Of a DNA stretch of 64,000 bases, positions 7,913-18,776 are shown in pieces. The notes below the pieces were generated by a model that had not been told where the DNA came from, did not search any database, and was given only the letters and a program-made list of their open reading frames with translations. Position numbers and translations under genes: made by a program. Every line of letters starts with the position of its first letter. Position 1 is the first letter of the stretch. This DNA is from Helicobacter suis (lineage in GTDB: Bacteria > Campylobacterota > Campylobacteria > Campylobacterales > Helicobacteraceae). The stretch covers positions 124,001 through 188,000 of the forward strand of contig NZ_CABIKE010000002.1 in NCBI RefSeq assembly GCF_902196135.1, given 5' to 3'.

Positions 7913-7935
7913 TAGCCCCTAGTTGGGGCTATTTT
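7913..7935 (+). terminator. Rho-independent terminator after the small repeat gene
   Basis: Hairpin TAGCCCC / GGGGCTA with a 5-base loop, followed by TTTT. It ends the transcript carrying the 59-residue gene and lies 32 bases before the next start. Confidence 0.75.
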
Positions 7936-7966
7936 CATTCTTAGCTTTTTAATCAAAGGGATTTTC

Positions 7967-8539
7967 ATGGTATCTAAAAAATATCTATTAAGTAAGATAG
8001 ATGAGATAAATAAAATGATTAAGAGGGTTAGAACAGATACTGCTAATCTACAAGAGAGCATGCATGCCTTGATGTATCTAATTATGAGTAAACGCACCAT
8101 CATCACTAATCAACACATCCAACCTACTTCTCAAGCCCTTAAAACCTTACAAAATACTTTAAAAGATTGTATAGAAGTGATAAAAGAATATTCTGATATT
8201 ACAGAAGAATATGCTTTAAAAAAATATGGTTATTGCGGTAGGACAGAATATAATTTACAAGAGTTTCAAGAAGAACATCTAACAAAATGTTTAGAAAAAA
8301 TAGAAGAAGGCATAGAACTACACCATAAAATGGATACACGCTTAGGCTGGAATGAACAAAACCCTAAATTAAGTTTGGAAGGCAAAACATCAGAGGAAGT
8401 GGCGTTTAAAGATGCTTATGATCGTTTGCGCGCGGATGCTGTTTTAAAATTATTAGAAGATCTGGATGTGTTTTTACCCAATATCAACAAGAACTTAGAG
8501 GTTTTTGAGGAGGCTTTGGGGGATTATTTGCATTGCTAA
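7967..8539 (+). CDS. Hypothetical helical protein
   Basis: A 190-residue, mostly charged and helical protein with coiled-coil potential at the N-terminus (KIDEINKMIKRVRTDTANLQ) and again near residues 50-120. It has no signal peptide or membrane segment. The start has aaaggga 5 bases upstream. It follows a terminator, so it must have its own promoter, which I could not place. I do not recognise the family. Confidence 0.6.
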   Translation: MVSKKYLLSKIDEINKMIKRVRTDTANLQESMHALMYLIMSKRTIITNQHIQPTSQALKTLQNTLKDCIEVIKEYSDITEEYALKKYGYCGRTEYNLQEFQEEHLTKCLEKIEEGIELHHKMDTRLGWNEQNPKLSLEGKTSEEVAFKDAYDRLRADAVLKLLEDLDVFLPNINKNLEVFEEALGDYLHC

Positions 8540-9028
8540 AGTTGCAGTCTGAGCTAGCATAACACACAACCGCCAAAGCCACTAAGCATAACCTTTGATA
8601 CACTCCCCGCGCGTTAATCTTGTAGGATTGATAGGATCATCATAGGCTAGCTAGCGGCGATCTAGCACCTCTACTCTTTAGAGTAAAGCCTTTACTTTGG
8701 CAATTACAGCACAAAACCTTTAGCATGGCGCCTTAATCTATTTAGCTAAAGTTAGAGGCTTAGCGCGCAACCAGTAACTGCGCTTTGGCACTCTTGGGGG
8801 CTAGCTCCCTCAAACCCTTTAAAGGCGGCTTTAGAAATTCATTAGCAGGGATCTTACAAAGTTTAAAACTTAATGTATTTTTACAACCAGCGCGTTATTT
8901 GCTAAAGCATAAATTCAAGGATCAGAGATGTATCAAGCTAGAAATGTTATACCACGGTTCAGAAACCCCAACCACTCAAGTAGCTAGGGTTTTGCTTAAG
9001 AATGGTTTAAATGGCACAGAAAAAAACT
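8540..9028. other. About 490 bp without a recognisable gene
   Basis: Both strands carry only short frames with no plausible ribosome sites. On the plus strand a frame from about 8785 reads LYHGSETPTTQVARVLLKNG and then runs antisense into slyD, so it is not a convincing gene. The stretch separates the accessory cluster from the conserved slyD-tol-atp block and may hold decayed gene or element ends. I see no tRNA, inverted terminal repeats or array. Confidence 0.5.
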
Positions 9029-9520
9029 TTAGTGCGAACAACCACACCCGCCTCCACAGCATTTACCACTGGATTGTCCTTTTAAAATTTCTTGTTCAGA
9101 AGGTTCTCTAAAGCCTAAAACCTTGAGTTTAAAGCTCAGTTCTTTACCAGCTAAGGGGTGGTTATAATCTAGCATCACCATGTGATCGCTAAAATCTTTC
9201 ACACTCACCTGCACACTCTCTTGGTTTTCCCCTTGTCCAAATAAAGTCATGCCTCTTCTTAGTTCAATGTTTTCAAACTGATCACGAGGGACTTCTTGGA
9301 GGTAATCATTGCGGTATTCTCCATAAGCTTCATGGGGAGGAATTTGTAAGGTAAGGGTTTCTCCAACTTTAGCCTGTGCAACTGCCTTTTCAATCCCGAT
9401 AATTACCTGCCCTGCTCCCATTAAAAACTCTAATGGCTGTTTACCAATATTAGAATCTAAAACTTCTTGGGTGATGTGATCGCGGACTTCATATTCAATA
9501 ATGGCAATTTGATTTTGCAT
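9029..9520 (-). CDS. slyD: SlyD-type FKBP peptidyl-prolyl isomerase
   Basis: SlyD combines an FKBP prolyl isomerase with an insert-in-flap chaperone domain and a metal-binding tail used in nickel enzyme maturation. The protein shows FKBP motifs ([37 protein letters not shown]) and a short Cys/His tail ([11 protein letters not shown]) that can bind Ni or Zn. I choose the ATG at 9520: the upstream in-frame ATG at 9526 directly abuts the aaagg ribosome site, while 9520 leaves about 6 bases. Nickel handling fits an organism with a [NiFe] hydrogenase. First in the conserved order slyD-cpoB-pal-tolB, as in H. pylori. Confidence 0.93.
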   Translation of the reverse strand: MQNQIAIIEYEVRDHITQEVLDSNIGKQPLEFLMGAGQVIIGIEKAVAQAKVGETLTLQIPPHEAYGEYRNDYLQEVPRDQFENIELRRGMTLFGQGENQESVQVSVKDFSDHMVMLDYNHPLAGKELSFKLKVLGFREPSEQEILKGQSSGKCCGGGCGCSH

Positions 9521-9554
9521 AAACATCCTTTCTTGTGGTTTTGTACTCAGTATT

Positions 9555-10499
9555 TTAGCGTGTTTTTGTCTTTTCTTCTAAAATAACTTGCGCTTTTTTG
9601 CCCTGTGGGCTTTCTGGGTAGAGCTCAACAAGGGAGCGCAAGAATTTATGATAGTTTGTCCAATCTTTAAGTGCTCTGAAAGCAAAAGCTGTATGCCAGA
9701 GTAAAATTGGCATGTAAGAGGTTTTATCTTGAATCAAGGCGCTTTTTTTGAAAAGTTCAATAGCCTCTTTGTAGGCATTATCCATATAAGCAGCCTCACC
9801 TGCTAAGTAGGCATAATATGCTGGTCTGTAGGGCAGATTTGCTAACCAGACAAAGCGCACCTTAGCCTGTGCATATTGTTTTTGTCTAAATAACTCCAAT
9901 CCTTCTCTAGCAATGGCTTCTTTTTTTGAAGGGTCTTTATCAAAGGAAGGGGCATTTTGTTTTGTTTTCATCTGGAGCATTTGCTCTTGAATGGCAGTTA
10001 AGTCTTTTAACTTTTGGGTATTGATGCTAGCTTGTTCATCAATAGATTTTTGTAAGGCCTGTAGTTTGGTTGCAAATTCTGTATGCATTTGTGCTAATAG
10101 CTTATTGGTATCATCGGTTTTTTTTTCAAACGCTGCTAGGGCTGCCTGATTAGCCTGTATCTGACTTTTAAGGTTATTGATCAAATCTGCTTGTTGTTTT
10201 AAAAGATTAGTCTGCATATCTTGCATACTTTTAAGCGTCTTTAAAGTGTTGGCGTGCACAACAAGCGTATCGGTTGCCCCTTTAAGCTTAAGCGCTTGGC
10301 CTTCTACCAAACTTTTTAAACCATCCTGCCCTTGTAAAAGCGTATCTGTCTGGCTTTTAAGAGTGGTGAGAATATCTTGTAAGTTTTTATTACTAGATTT
10401 AAGAGTGTTTAACTCCTGTTTAGTGGCCCCGCTTTGTAAGTCAAAGGCTGAGGGCTCGGCTATTAAAAGAGTACCCACTAAAGAAAGGCAATAACGCAC
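9555..10499 (-). CDS. cpoB: CpoB/YbgF-like periplasmic Tol-associated protein
   Basis: YbgF/CpoB proteins sit in the periplasm and link Tol-Pal with cell-wall synthesis. The product (314 residues) has an N-terminal hydrophobic signal ([18 protein letters not shown]), a long coiled-coil region rich in Leu, Gln and Lys (about residues 25-180) and C-terminal TPRs ([35 protein letters not shown]). One base separates it from pal, as expected for the tol operon. The signal peptide cleavage site is not sharp. Confidence 0.82.
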   Translation of the reverse strand: MRYCLSLVGTLLIAEPSAFDLQSGATKQELNTLKSSNKNLQDILTTLKSQTDTLLQGQDGLKSLVEGQALKLKGATDTLVVHANTLKTLKSMQDMQTNLLKQQADLINNLKSQIQANQAALAAFEKKTDDTNKLLAQMHTEFATKLQALQKSIDEQASINTQKLKDLTAIQEQMLQMKTKQNAPSFDKDPSKKEAIAREGLELFRQKQYAQAKVRFVWLANLPYRPAYYAYLAGEAAYMDNAYKEAIELFKKSALIQDKTSYMPILLWHTAFAFRALKDWTNYHKFLRSLVELYPESPQGKKAQVILEEKTKTR

Positions 10500-10500
10500 C

Positions 10501-11046
10501 CTATTCTTCTACCACCTTAATATCAACACGGCGGTTTTTACGGTAACACGCTATATTTTTGTCTTGGCAACTAGGTTTGGTTTCCCCAAGACTTACTATA
10601 TGGATTGTATCTTGGGCAATCCCTTTAATTGCAAGGGCTTGTTTGACACTTAAAGCGCGTTTATTACCTAGAGCAAAATTATACTCCCCACTGCCAAATT
10701 CATCAGTATTGCCCTCTAAAAGTACTTTCATCTTCGATTCTTTGATCTTTTGGGCAGCTTGATCAATGACATTTTCCATATCTGCCCGGATATCATACTT
10801 ATCAAAGCTAAAATACACTTGCCCCACAACAGTTCCACTCGCTATTTGTGGTTTTGGTTTTTCCTGTGGAGCGGGTTGTTCATGCACTTGCTCTTTAGGC
10901 ACTGTTTTATTTTCTGGAGGTTGAGGGGCGGCTTGTTGCGCACTTGGCGGTGTCTGCTGCGCTGTTGGTGTAGAATTTACTTGCCCAGAACACCCTATCA
11001 TGAATGCACACGCCAACACAGAACCACTCCAAGCCCACTTTTTCAT
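10501..11046 (-). CDS. pal: Peptidoglycan-associated lipoprotein Pal
   Basis: Pal anchors the outer membrane to peptidoglycan and partners with TolB and TolA. The 181-residue protein starts with a lipoprotein signal (SVLACAFMIGC, lipidated Cys at about 19), has a Pro/Gln-rich linker and a C-terminal OmpA-like domain with VYFSFDKYDI, LLEGNTDEFGSGEYNFALG and KNRRVDIKV. A strong -10 box lies just upstream at 11079-11084, so pal can be transcribed independently of tolB. Ribosome site aaggaa precedes ATG 11046. Confidence 0.95.
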   Translation of the reverse strand: MKKWAWSGSVLACAFMIGCSGQVNSTPTAQQTPPSAQQAAPQPPENKTVPKEQVHEQPAPQEKPKPQIASGTVVGQVYFSFDKYDIRADMENVIDQAAQKIKESKMKVLLEGNTDEFGSGEYNFALGNKRALSVKQALAIKGIAQDTIHIVSLGETKPSCQDKNIACYRKNRRVDIKVVEE

Positions 11047-11078
11047 AAAATTCCTTTAATCTAACAAAGTAAGCCCCA

Positions 11079-11084
11079 ATTATA
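11079..11084 (-). promoter_or_regulatory. -10 box (TATAAT) of pal promoter
   Basis: On the minus strand GTGTATAATTGG lies about 33 bases upstream of the pal start, a perfect housekeeping -10 element as is usual for Helicobacter, where -35 boxes are weak. Confidence 0.6.
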
Positions 11085-11111
11085 CACGCTACTCTCTTAA
11101 CCGCCTATAAA

Positions 11112-12356
11112 TTACCAATCAAAGGATTGGATTTCTAGATTTTCTAGTGGAAAGAGATAACTTTGGTTTGAATCTAGCAAAATCACCCCTAGCGCACTTT
11201 GCGATGCTGCCTTTTTTAAAAACATCACGGCTTTACCATCGTAAGAAAAACGAGGCATTTGATTAATGCCACTCACAGTTAAGCGCCGAACATAATCGCT
11301 TTTAAGGGTGATGAGGTGTAAATTAAAAGTACTTTGTCCATTGGCATCTTTATCCTCACGGCTAACATATACGATATTATCCCCAGAGGCTGTTAGCGAA
11401 TCGTTGTTTTTAGAATAAAACACCACCTGTTCTACTGGGGCACTTTCACGGAGTTTTTTAAGATAAATATTAGGATAACCAGAGCGATCGGAAACAAAAA
11501 CCATAGCTTTTTCATTATCCACAAAAGTACCCATCACATCAATACCGCTATAAGTTGTCAAGCGTTTGAGGTTTTTTTTGAGAGTGTCGTAGAGAAAAAT
11601 ATCGGTTTGTCCATCTGGAGCTAGAGATAAAAGTAATTTATTCCCATCCTTACTCACACTAGAAACAGCGGCCATGCCAGAACTTTGTGTGATCACCTCA
11701 CTTTTACCCGTGTGTATATCGTATTTAATGATCGTGGGCTCACGCAGATACTGGGTAAAATAAATCGCGCTTTGATTAGCATTGGCCCATTTAGGGAAAA
11801 TATTTAAAAGATTGTTTTTAATGATCTCTTGTTGGTAGGATAGTGTGTAATCGGCTATAACAATACTAGTTACTCCCGGACTTAGATATTTAGCAAACAC
11901 CACCATGCGCTGCATCCAAGCAATAGAGGGGGCTTGGATTAAAGCGTTGGTATCAATGGCTATGTTGTGGGCGATGAAGGGATAGAGTGCTTTGGTGTTA
12001 AATGTGTAATCTTTGTTACTTTTAATGGAACGATTGGCGATGTCATAGAGAGTGGCATGGATTTGGTGGTTTTGATCTGCTTTCATTTCTACTAAAATCT
12101 GGATGCCTTTTGTCGCTAGAGTATCATAAGAGGGGGTTTGTGTTTGTATTTGGGGTGTGCCCGCCACTTCAAAATGCCCGCTTATTTTCAAATCAGAGGC
12201 TAATAAATGGGCAATTTTTTTTAAATAGGGGTCTGTATTCTGATAGGAAATCGCAACTTTGGGTAATTTTCCAATGGTTTTAACAATATCTAGGGTTGCA
12301 TCGGTGGCCAACAAAGAAGTATAGCACAACAAAAAAAGCCACAAAATCCGCATCAT
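11112..12356 (-). CDS. tolB: Tol-Pal system beta-propeller protein TolB
   Basis: TolB is a periplasmic protein with an N-terminal alpha/beta domain and a C-terminal six-bladed beta-propeller that binds Pal. The product (414 residues) has a signal peptide (ILWLFLLCYTSLLATDA) and WD40-like blades such as GNKLLLSLAPDGQTDIFLYD, VFVSDRSGYPNIYLKK and GKAVMFLKKAA. Its ATG overlaps the tolA stop by one base, so translation is coupled. It lies between pal and tolA in the normal Tol order. Confidence 0.95.
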   Translation of the reverse strand: MMRILWLFLLCYTSLLATDATLDIVKTIGKLPKVAISYQNTDPYLKKIAHLLASDLKISGHFEVAGTPQIQTQTPSYDTLATKGIQILVEMKADQNHQIHATLYDIANRSIKSNKDYTFNTKALYPFIAHNIAIDTNALIQAPSIAWMQRMVVFAKYLSPGVTSIVIADYTLSYQQEIIKNNLLNIFPKWANANQSAIYFTQYLREPTIIKYDIHTGKSEVITQSSGMAAVSSVSKDGNKLLLSLAPDGQTDIFLYDTLKKNLKRLTTYSGIDVMGTFVDNEKAMVFVSDRSGYPNIYLKKLRESAPVEQVVFYSKNNDSLTASGDNIVYVSREDKDANGQSTFNLHLITLKSDYVRRLTVSGINQMPRFSYDGKAVMFLKKAASQSALGVILLDSNQSYLFPLENLEIQSFDW

Positions 12357-13042
12357 TAATCCTTTGTTTTAAAATTCACCCTCAAGGTGATCATGCGCTT
12401 TTGAGGGTTGGGGGGGAATGTTTGTTTTTGTAAAGAGAGTAGAAGCGTTTCTATTTCTTGATTATAAGCTGCAAAGGGCGAATACTGCACAATGCTAAAG
12501 CTTAATTGTCCGGTTGTAGAGATTGTGATGAGCACGCCTACAGAAGCCTTTTGATAAAAACTAAGTTTCCATTTGGCATAAAGAATTTTATAAATCTGTG
12601 CAAACCACTTTTTTTCCTCCTCAGAAGAGGGGTTTTCTTCTTTAGGGATTTGTAATTCCATGTGTTTATCCTGCAAGGTTTTAAGGCTACTATCAAATTG
12701 ATTAAGGCTATCTTGCAATGCTTTAAAATCCTTGTTGTGTTGGCTAAACTGGATATTGCGCAATAATTCTTGCGCGCGTTTGATTTGCTGGATCTCTTTT
12801 GGGTTAATGGAGGCCTTTTTATCAGGCAGGGCAGCAAATATGTTTTTAACACCTAGATCCTCTTTAAAGGGATTTGGATTACTTGGCAATTTAGCAACAT
12901 CGCTAATAAAATCCACATCTAAAGTTTGATCAGGCAGAGTTAAGGGGCTATCTTTTTGGTGTTGTAATAAGAGAAATAAAAGGAGGGCATAACACAGAAT
13001 GGCTAAAAAGCCACTACCAAAGAAAAAACCTTTATTTTCCAT
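12356..13042 (-). CDS. tolA: TolA/TonB-like energy-transducing protein
   Basis: A 228-residue protein with one N-terminal membrane anchor (GFLAILCYALLLFLLL), a periplasmic helical stretch (about 75-135) and a C-terminal TolA/TonB-like domain (SVGVLITISTTGQLSFSIV, TFPPNPQKRMITLRVNF). It would link the TolQR motor to Pal at the outer membrane. It is shorter than enterobacterial TolA, which is typical of the epsilonproteobacterial version. It overlaps tolR by one base upstream and tolB by one base downstream. Confidence 0.88.
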   Translation of the reverse strand: MENKGFFFGSGFLAILCYALLLFLLLQHQKDSPLTLPDQTLDVDFISDVAKLPSNPNPFKEDLGVKNIFAALPDKKASINPKEIQQIKRAQELLRNIQFSQHNKDFKALQDSLNQFDSSLKTLQDKHMELQIPKEENPSSEEEKKWFAQIYKILYAKWKLSFYQKASVGVLITISTTGQLSFSIVQYSPFAAYNQEIETLLLSLQKQTFPPNPQKRMITLRVNFKTKD

Positions 13043-13440
13043 TAGGCACTAGTAACTAGAGAAACCCTGTGAAACCCTGCCTCTCTAATATTCTTGAGGA
13101 GATAAATAATTTTGTCATAGGTTAATCGTTTGTCTGCTCGCACATGGACAGCTATATCTTTATTATACTTTTTAGCCAAAAGGTGAAAAGAATCCGGGAA
13201 AGAGGCAAAGCTATAAACTTTATCATAAATATAAATTTTGCCCTGAATATCCATGCGTATTTCTAAAATCTGAGCTTTAGGAGCACGGGCACTTGGAGAA
13301 CCTTTGGGTAATTTAATGTCTTCTTTATAAGTGATAGTAGGGGCTGTAAGCATTAAAATAGCTAAAAGCACTAGCATAATATCCACTAAGGGCGTGATAT
13401 TAAGCTCAGGTTTATCGCTATCCCAACCTTCAAAATCCAT
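13042..13440 (-). CDS. tolR: TolR/ExbD biopolymer transport protein
   Basis: Proton-channel partner of TolQ. The 132-residue product has a short cytoplasmic N-terminus, one membrane helix with the conserved proton-path Asp in ITPLVDIMLVLLAILML, and a periplasmic domain (ILEIRMDIQGKIYIYDK, DIAVHVRADKRLTYDKI). It overlaps tolQ and tolA by one base each. ExbD and TolR belong to one family; neighbouring TolA, TolB and Pal decide for Tol. Confidence 0.93.
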   Translation of the reverse strand: MDFEGWDSDKPELNITPLVDIMLVLLAILMLTAPTITYKEDIKLPKGSPSARAPKAQILEIRMDIQGKIYIYDKVYSFASFPDSFHLLAKKYNKDIAVHVRADKRLTYDKIIYLLKNIREAGFHRVSLVTSA

Positions 13441-13991
13441 TACTGCATGCCTTCCTTAGCAATGAGCATATCAATTTGCATTTGTACATAAACGGATAAA
13501 TCATAAACTTTGCGCTTTAAGATGAGAAAAAAGGAATAAGCCGGAATTGCGGTTAAAATACCTGCTGCTGTAGCCACTAGAGCTTTAGAGATAGTAGGCG
13601 CGATCACCTCAAAAGAAACTTGCCCCCCCAAATGCCCAAAGGTTTCTAAAATTTCTACCACCGTTCCAAAAAGTCCAACAAAAGGTGCAGTGCTAGCAAT
13701 AATGCTAAGTACCACAAGTCCGGTAGTATTTTGGCGCAATAATTGGCTTTTCCACACAGCTAGCCACTCTTTGGAAGGTTTGTCTACATGTGTGGCTTGA
13801 AGATGCAAGTCTTTCTGTGCGCCTCCCATAATAGCCTCTAAAGATTGCTTTTCTTTCAGGATATTAGTCTTAATAGAAACATACTTATAAAAAAAGACCC
13901 ATAAGGTTAAGATAAAATAAATAGAAAGAAGGATCAAGACAAAGAGAGTAACAAGCCCACTACTGGCTAAGAAATTTTCTACTAAGGCCAT
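13440..13991 (-). CDS. tolQ: TolQ/ExbB proton channel protein
   Basis: The 183-residue protein has three membrane helices: an N-terminal one (LVTLFVLILLSIYFILTLWV), one at about 95-120 (GLVVLSIIASTAPFVGLFGTV) and one near 140-160 (ALVATAAGILTAIPAYSFFL). The two latter helices carry the family's conserved Thr/Gly motifs. It forms the stator complex with TolR. It lies 3 bases after atpC, as in H. pylori, where the ATP synthase genes run straight into the Tol genes. Confidence 0.93.
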   Translation of the reverse strand: MALVENFLASSGLVTLFVLILLSIYFILTLWVFFYKYVSIKTNILKEKQSLEAIMGGAQKDLHLQATHVDKPSKEWLAVWKSQLLRQNTTGLVVLSIIASTAPFVGLFGTVVEILETFGHLGGQVSFEVIAPTISKALVATAAGILTAIPAYSFFLILKRKVYDLSVYVQMQIDMLIAKEGMQ

Positions 13992-13994
13992 AGC

Positions 13995-14357
13995 TTATCT
14001 TAGACCATGCGCTTCAATTTTAGCAATCACGCTAGAGATGGCTAGGCGATCGGAAGTGGCATCCTCTAAGAGTTTTTTAGCCTTATACACTTCATCATCA
14101 CCCTTAATAAAGACCGCCCCATCGGCTAAAATATCCACACTCTTATGTTTAACTTCCACATAACCCCAGTTAATAGCAATCAGACTCACCTGCCCCCCTC
14201 TTTCAATTTCAATCACCCCGCTTTTAAGCAAAGAGACCATATTGCTATGCCCCTCTAAAACCCCAAATTCTCCCTCTTCTCCGGGTAAGGTGATGCGATC
14301 TACCCTCCCTGAAAAGATAGAGCCCTGAGGCACTACGATACTAACCAGTAATCCCAT
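13995..14357 (-). CDS. atpC: ATP synthase F1 subunit epsilon
   Basis: The 120-residue protein carries the epsilon beta-sandwich motifs: VVPQGSIFSGRVDRITLPGE, FGVLEGHSNMVSLLKSGV and ILADGAVFI, and only a short C-terminal helical part. Epsilon connects the central stalk to the c-ring and can inhibit ATP hydrolysis. Last of the atp block, 9 bases after atpD. Confidence 0.96.
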   Translation of the reverse strand: MGLLVSIVVPQGSIFSGRVDRITLPGEEGEFGVLEGHSNMVSLLKSGVIEIERGGQVSLIAINWGYVEVKHKSVDILADGAVFIKGDDEVYKAKKLLEDATSDRLAISSVIAKIEAHGLR

Positions 14358-14366
14358 GCACTTCCT

Positions 14367-15800
<1,434 letters not shown>

Positions 15801-16706
15801 TTATTTAATCGCTTCTACGCCTGCGTTGATTTCTACTAACTCAGTCGTGATTGCCTCTTGACGGGCTTTATTATATGAGACGGTGAGTGTGCGTACTAAA
15901 TCAGTGGCGTTATTCGTAGCTGTATCCATAGCCTGCATTCTAGCGCTGTGCTCTGCTGCTAGCGAATCTAGCAAAGCATAGTACATGTTAAAATCAATGA
16001 ATTTTTTAGCCAAAGAATCTAAAATAGCCCCCTCCTCATCATCAGGTTCAACCACAATTCCCTCTTTTTCCTCCTGCGCATCATCTTGAAGATGCGTACC
16101 AAAATCTAGGGGTAAAATAGTCTGGATTTTAATCTCTTGAGAGATCATGTTTTTAAAACCATTATGAATAATGAGTACACTATCTGTTAGCCCGTTTAAA
16201 TAATCTTGCACGGCCTTATTAATAAAAGCACTGGCTCTATCATAATCGGGTGCAGAACTTAAATCTAGCGCTTGATCTAAAAGGCTAATGCCATTGTAGG
16301 TAAAATAAGCCACGCCCTTTTTGCCAACTCCGCGCAAACGCACCTTGATATTTTGATTCTTATAAGTATTGATTAAACGCATCACCTCTTTAATCGTTGT
16401 TGTATTAAACCCGCCACACAGACCCTTATCAGCGGTAACAAAGATGATGTCAATCTTCTGGACTTCTAAGTGTTCTAATTTAAGAAAATACTTACTCTCA
16501 ATGCTCTTTAAACCTCTACTTTTAATCTTGGTACAAATATCTGCAAAGACTTCATTAAGCTTTTGAGCAAATACCCTAGAGCGGCGCGTTACTTCCTCTG
16601 TTTTTTTAAGTTTAGAGGTAGAAACCAGTTTCATAGCGCGGGTAGTTTTTTGGGTATTTTTAACACTGGCAATTTTTTTACGGATTTCTTTTAGGCTGCC
16701 TCCCAT
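15801..16706 (-). CDS. atpG: ATP synthase F1 subunit gamma
   Basis: Rotor shaft of F1. The 301-residue protein starts with the coiled-coil [20 protein letters not shown] and [13 protein letters not shown]-like segment, carries [10 protein letters not shown] near residue 90, and ends with the second coiled coil ([39 protein letters not shown]). An acidic insert near 205-230 ([15 protein letters not shown]) looks typical of epsilonproteobacterial gamma. Lies between atpA and atpD. Confidence 0.97.
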   Translation of the reverse strand: MGGSLKEIRKKIASVKNTQKTTRAMKLVSTSKLKKTEEVTRRSRVFAQKLNEVFADICTKIKSRGLKSIESKYFLKLEHLEVQKIDIIFVTADKGLCGGFNTTTIKEVMRLINTYKNQNIKVRLRGVGKKGVAYFTYNGISLLDQALDLSSAPDYDRASAFINKAVQDYLNGLTDSVLIIHNGFKNMISQEIKIQTILPLDFGTHLQDDAQEEKEGIVVEPDDEEGAILDSLAKKFIDFNMYYALLDSLAAEHSARMQAMDTATNNATDLVRTLTVSYNKARQEAITTELVEINAGVEAIK

Positions 16707-16715
16707 ATCTTTCTC

Positions 16716-18227
16716 CTAGAGAGTCAAACTTAGTTTAAATTCTTCAATCGCCACTTTTAGCATGGCCTCTAAATCCTTATCTAGCGCCTTTTTAGTGCGG
16801 ATATCCTCAAGGATATTAGGGTATTTAGACTCTAAAAAGGGATAAAGGCTTTCCTCAAAAGCCACCACTTTTTTAGTGGGTATCCCATCTAAAAAGCCCT
16901 TAACTCCGGCATAAATCATCACGATCTGTTTTTCAATAGGTAAGGGAGAATAGGGGGGTTGTTTGAGCACCTCTACCATTCTTTGCCCGCGTTCAAGCTG
17001 TTTACGGCTCGCCTCATCTAAATCAGAGGCAAATTGGGCAAATGCTTGCAATTCGCGGTACTGCGCTAAATCTAAGCGTAAAGTCCCGGCTACTTGTTTA
17101 GTGCCCTTAATTTGAGCCGCTCCCCCTACCCTAGAAACAGAGAGGCCTACATTAATGGCTGGGCGAATCCCGGAATAAAATAAATCGGTTTCTAAAAAAA
17201 TCTGCCCATCTGTAATAGAAATCACATTAGTAGGGATATAAGCAGATACATCGCCTGCTTGGGTTTCAATAATGGGCAAAGCAGTTAAAGAACCCGCCCC
17301 TTTTTTATCACTCATTTTAGCAGCGCGCTCTAACAGTCTAGAATGGATATAAAACACATCACCCGGGAAAGCTTCACGCCCGGGAGGCCGTCTTAAAATC
17401 AAGGAAATTTCGCGATAAGCCACAGCATGTTTACTCAAATCATCATAAACAATGAGTGCATGCCGTCCTTGATCTCTAAAATGCTCCCCAATTGTTACCC
17501 CAGCATAGGGAGCAAGGTACTGCATAGCCGGCGAGGCAGAGGCCGGAGCATTGATCACAATGCTATATTCCATAGCGCCATATTCCTCAAGTTTATGCAC
17601 CACCTGAGCCACCGTAGACTCTTTTTGCCCAATAGCAACATAAATACAGATCACATTTTGATCTTTTTGATTAATAATTGTATCAATGGCGACGGTGGTT
17701 TTACCTGTTTGTTTATCCCCAATGATAAGCTCGCGTTGCCCGCGCCCAATAGGCACAAGTGCATCAATGACTTTAATACCGGTTTGTAAGGGTTCATGCA
17801 CGGATTTACGATCCATAATCCCCGGGGCTTTTTGTTCTACAAAACTAAAAGCATTAGCTTCTATGGGGCCTTTGCCATCAATGGGTTCGCCTAGTGTATT
17901 AATCACCCGCCCCACTACCGCATCGCCTACGGGTACTTTCATAAGTTGTTTGGTGCGTTTAACACTTGTGCCCTCTTTAATATTTCTCCCCCCACCAAGC
18001 ACAATCACCCCGACACTTCCTTCCTCTAAATTAGAAGCCAAGCCCCTATCGCCGGTATCAAATTCAACCACCTCATAAGACATCACATCTTTAAGCCCAT
18101 AAACTTTAGCAACGCCATCAGCATAAGCAATCACCCGCCCCACTTGCGTGATGTTAATATCAGGCGCAAAACTTTCAATGCGTTCTTTAATGATAGCGCT
18201 AATTTCTTCTGCTTTTAATTTTAACAA
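16716..18227 (-). CDS. atpA: ATP synthase F1 subunit alpha
   Basis: Regulatory nucleotide-binding subunit. The 503-residue protein has the Walker A motif GDKQTGKT near 169-176, the segment [20 protein letters not shown], the Arg-finger region (SRVGGAAQ) and the usual N-terminal beta-barrel. Starts with ATG 18227 preceded by aaggag. Lies 18 bases after atpH. Confidence 0.98.
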   Translation of the reverse strand: MLKLKAEEISAIIKERIESFAPDINITQVGRVIAYADGVAKVYGLKDVMSYEVVEFDTGDRGLASNLEEGSVGVIVLGGGRNIKEGTSVKRTKQLMKVPVGDAVVGRVINTLGEPIDGKGPIEANAFSFVEQKAPGIMDRKSVHEPLQTGIKVIDALVPIGRGQRELIIGDKQTGKTTVAIDTIINQKDQNVICIYVAIGQKESTVAQVVHKLEEYGAMEYSIVINAPASASPAMQYLAPYAGVTIGEHFRDQGRHALIVYDDLSKHAVAYREISLILRRPPGREAFPGDVFYIHSRLLERAAKMSDKKGAGSLTALPIIETQAGDVSAYIPTNVISITDGQIFLETDLFYSGIRPAINVGLSVSRVGGAAQIKGTKQVAGTLRLDLAQYRELQAFAQFASDLDEASRKQLERGQRMVEVLKQPPYSPLPIEKQIVMIYAGVKGFLDGIPTKKVVAFEESLYPFLESKYPNILEDIRTKKALDKDLEAMLKVAIEEFKLSLTL

Positions 18228-18245
18228 TTTATCTCCTTTGTGGTT

Positions 18246-18776
18246 TTACACCGCTTCCATAATATGCCGTTTGAGCTGTTTAAAAAAATAGTCTTTATAA
18301 AATGCAATCTCAATTTCTAAATCCGGAATATCTAACCGCAATCCTTCTTTATCTTGATGGAATATTTTAAGTTCCAAAGAGATATTTAGATAGGCTGAAA
18401 CCTCTTGTTTTAACTGCTCAGCCTGTTTAGAAGGGATATTTTGATTACAATACAAGTAGCCTTGATAAATATTTTTCTTGCGCTGTGCCTGTGCTAATAA
18501 CTCTTGATAAATTAAAGGCAAAAGGGAGAGTCGTTTGTGGATTGTTAAAAGAGCGATTAAGTTATGCAGTTTGCCCTCTTTTTGCTCTAAAAAGGAAGTG
18601 AGAATGTCTTGCTTTAGCGATTCTGGATAATAAGGAGAGGCAATTAATTCTAAAAAATCCGGATGATTATAAAGCGCACAGATCGTTTCTAAACCCCCCA
18701 TAGTGGCCTCAAGTTCCTCTGGGCTTAAACTACGGCGCAAAGCCTCTGTATATTTTTTAGCGATGAGTGCAATCAT
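18246..18776 (-). CDS. atpH: ATP synthase F1 subunit delta
   Basis: The delta subunit (176 residues) caps F1 and holds the peripheral stalk. N-terminal helices begin MIALIAKKYTEALRRSL, and the C-terminal part carries LEIEIAFYKDYFFKQLKRHI. The C-terminal motif is less typical than the usual GG-type ending, but length and position between atpF and atpA fit. Its start overlaps the atpF stop by 4 bases (ATGA-type overlap), showing coupling. Confidence 0.9.
   Translation of the reverse strand: MIALIAKKYTEALRRSLSPEELEATMGGLETICALYNHPDFLELIASPYYPESLKQDILTSFLEQKEGKLHNLIALLTIHKRLSLLPLIYQELLAQAQRKKNIYQGYLYCNQNIPSKQAEQLKQEVSAYLNISLELKIFHQDKEGLRLDIPDLEIEIAFYKDYFFKQLKRHIMEAV

Noticed and set aside
8590-8665. 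Minus-strand string coding DDPINPTRLTRGE as a possible insertion-sequence end
   Set aside because: Bounded by stops on both sides, no transposase, no terminal repeats or target duplication visible. I could not tie it to a known element.
8785-9111. Plus-strand 108-codon frame before slyD
   Set aside because: No plausible ribosome site, runs antisense into slyD, and no recognisable motifs.
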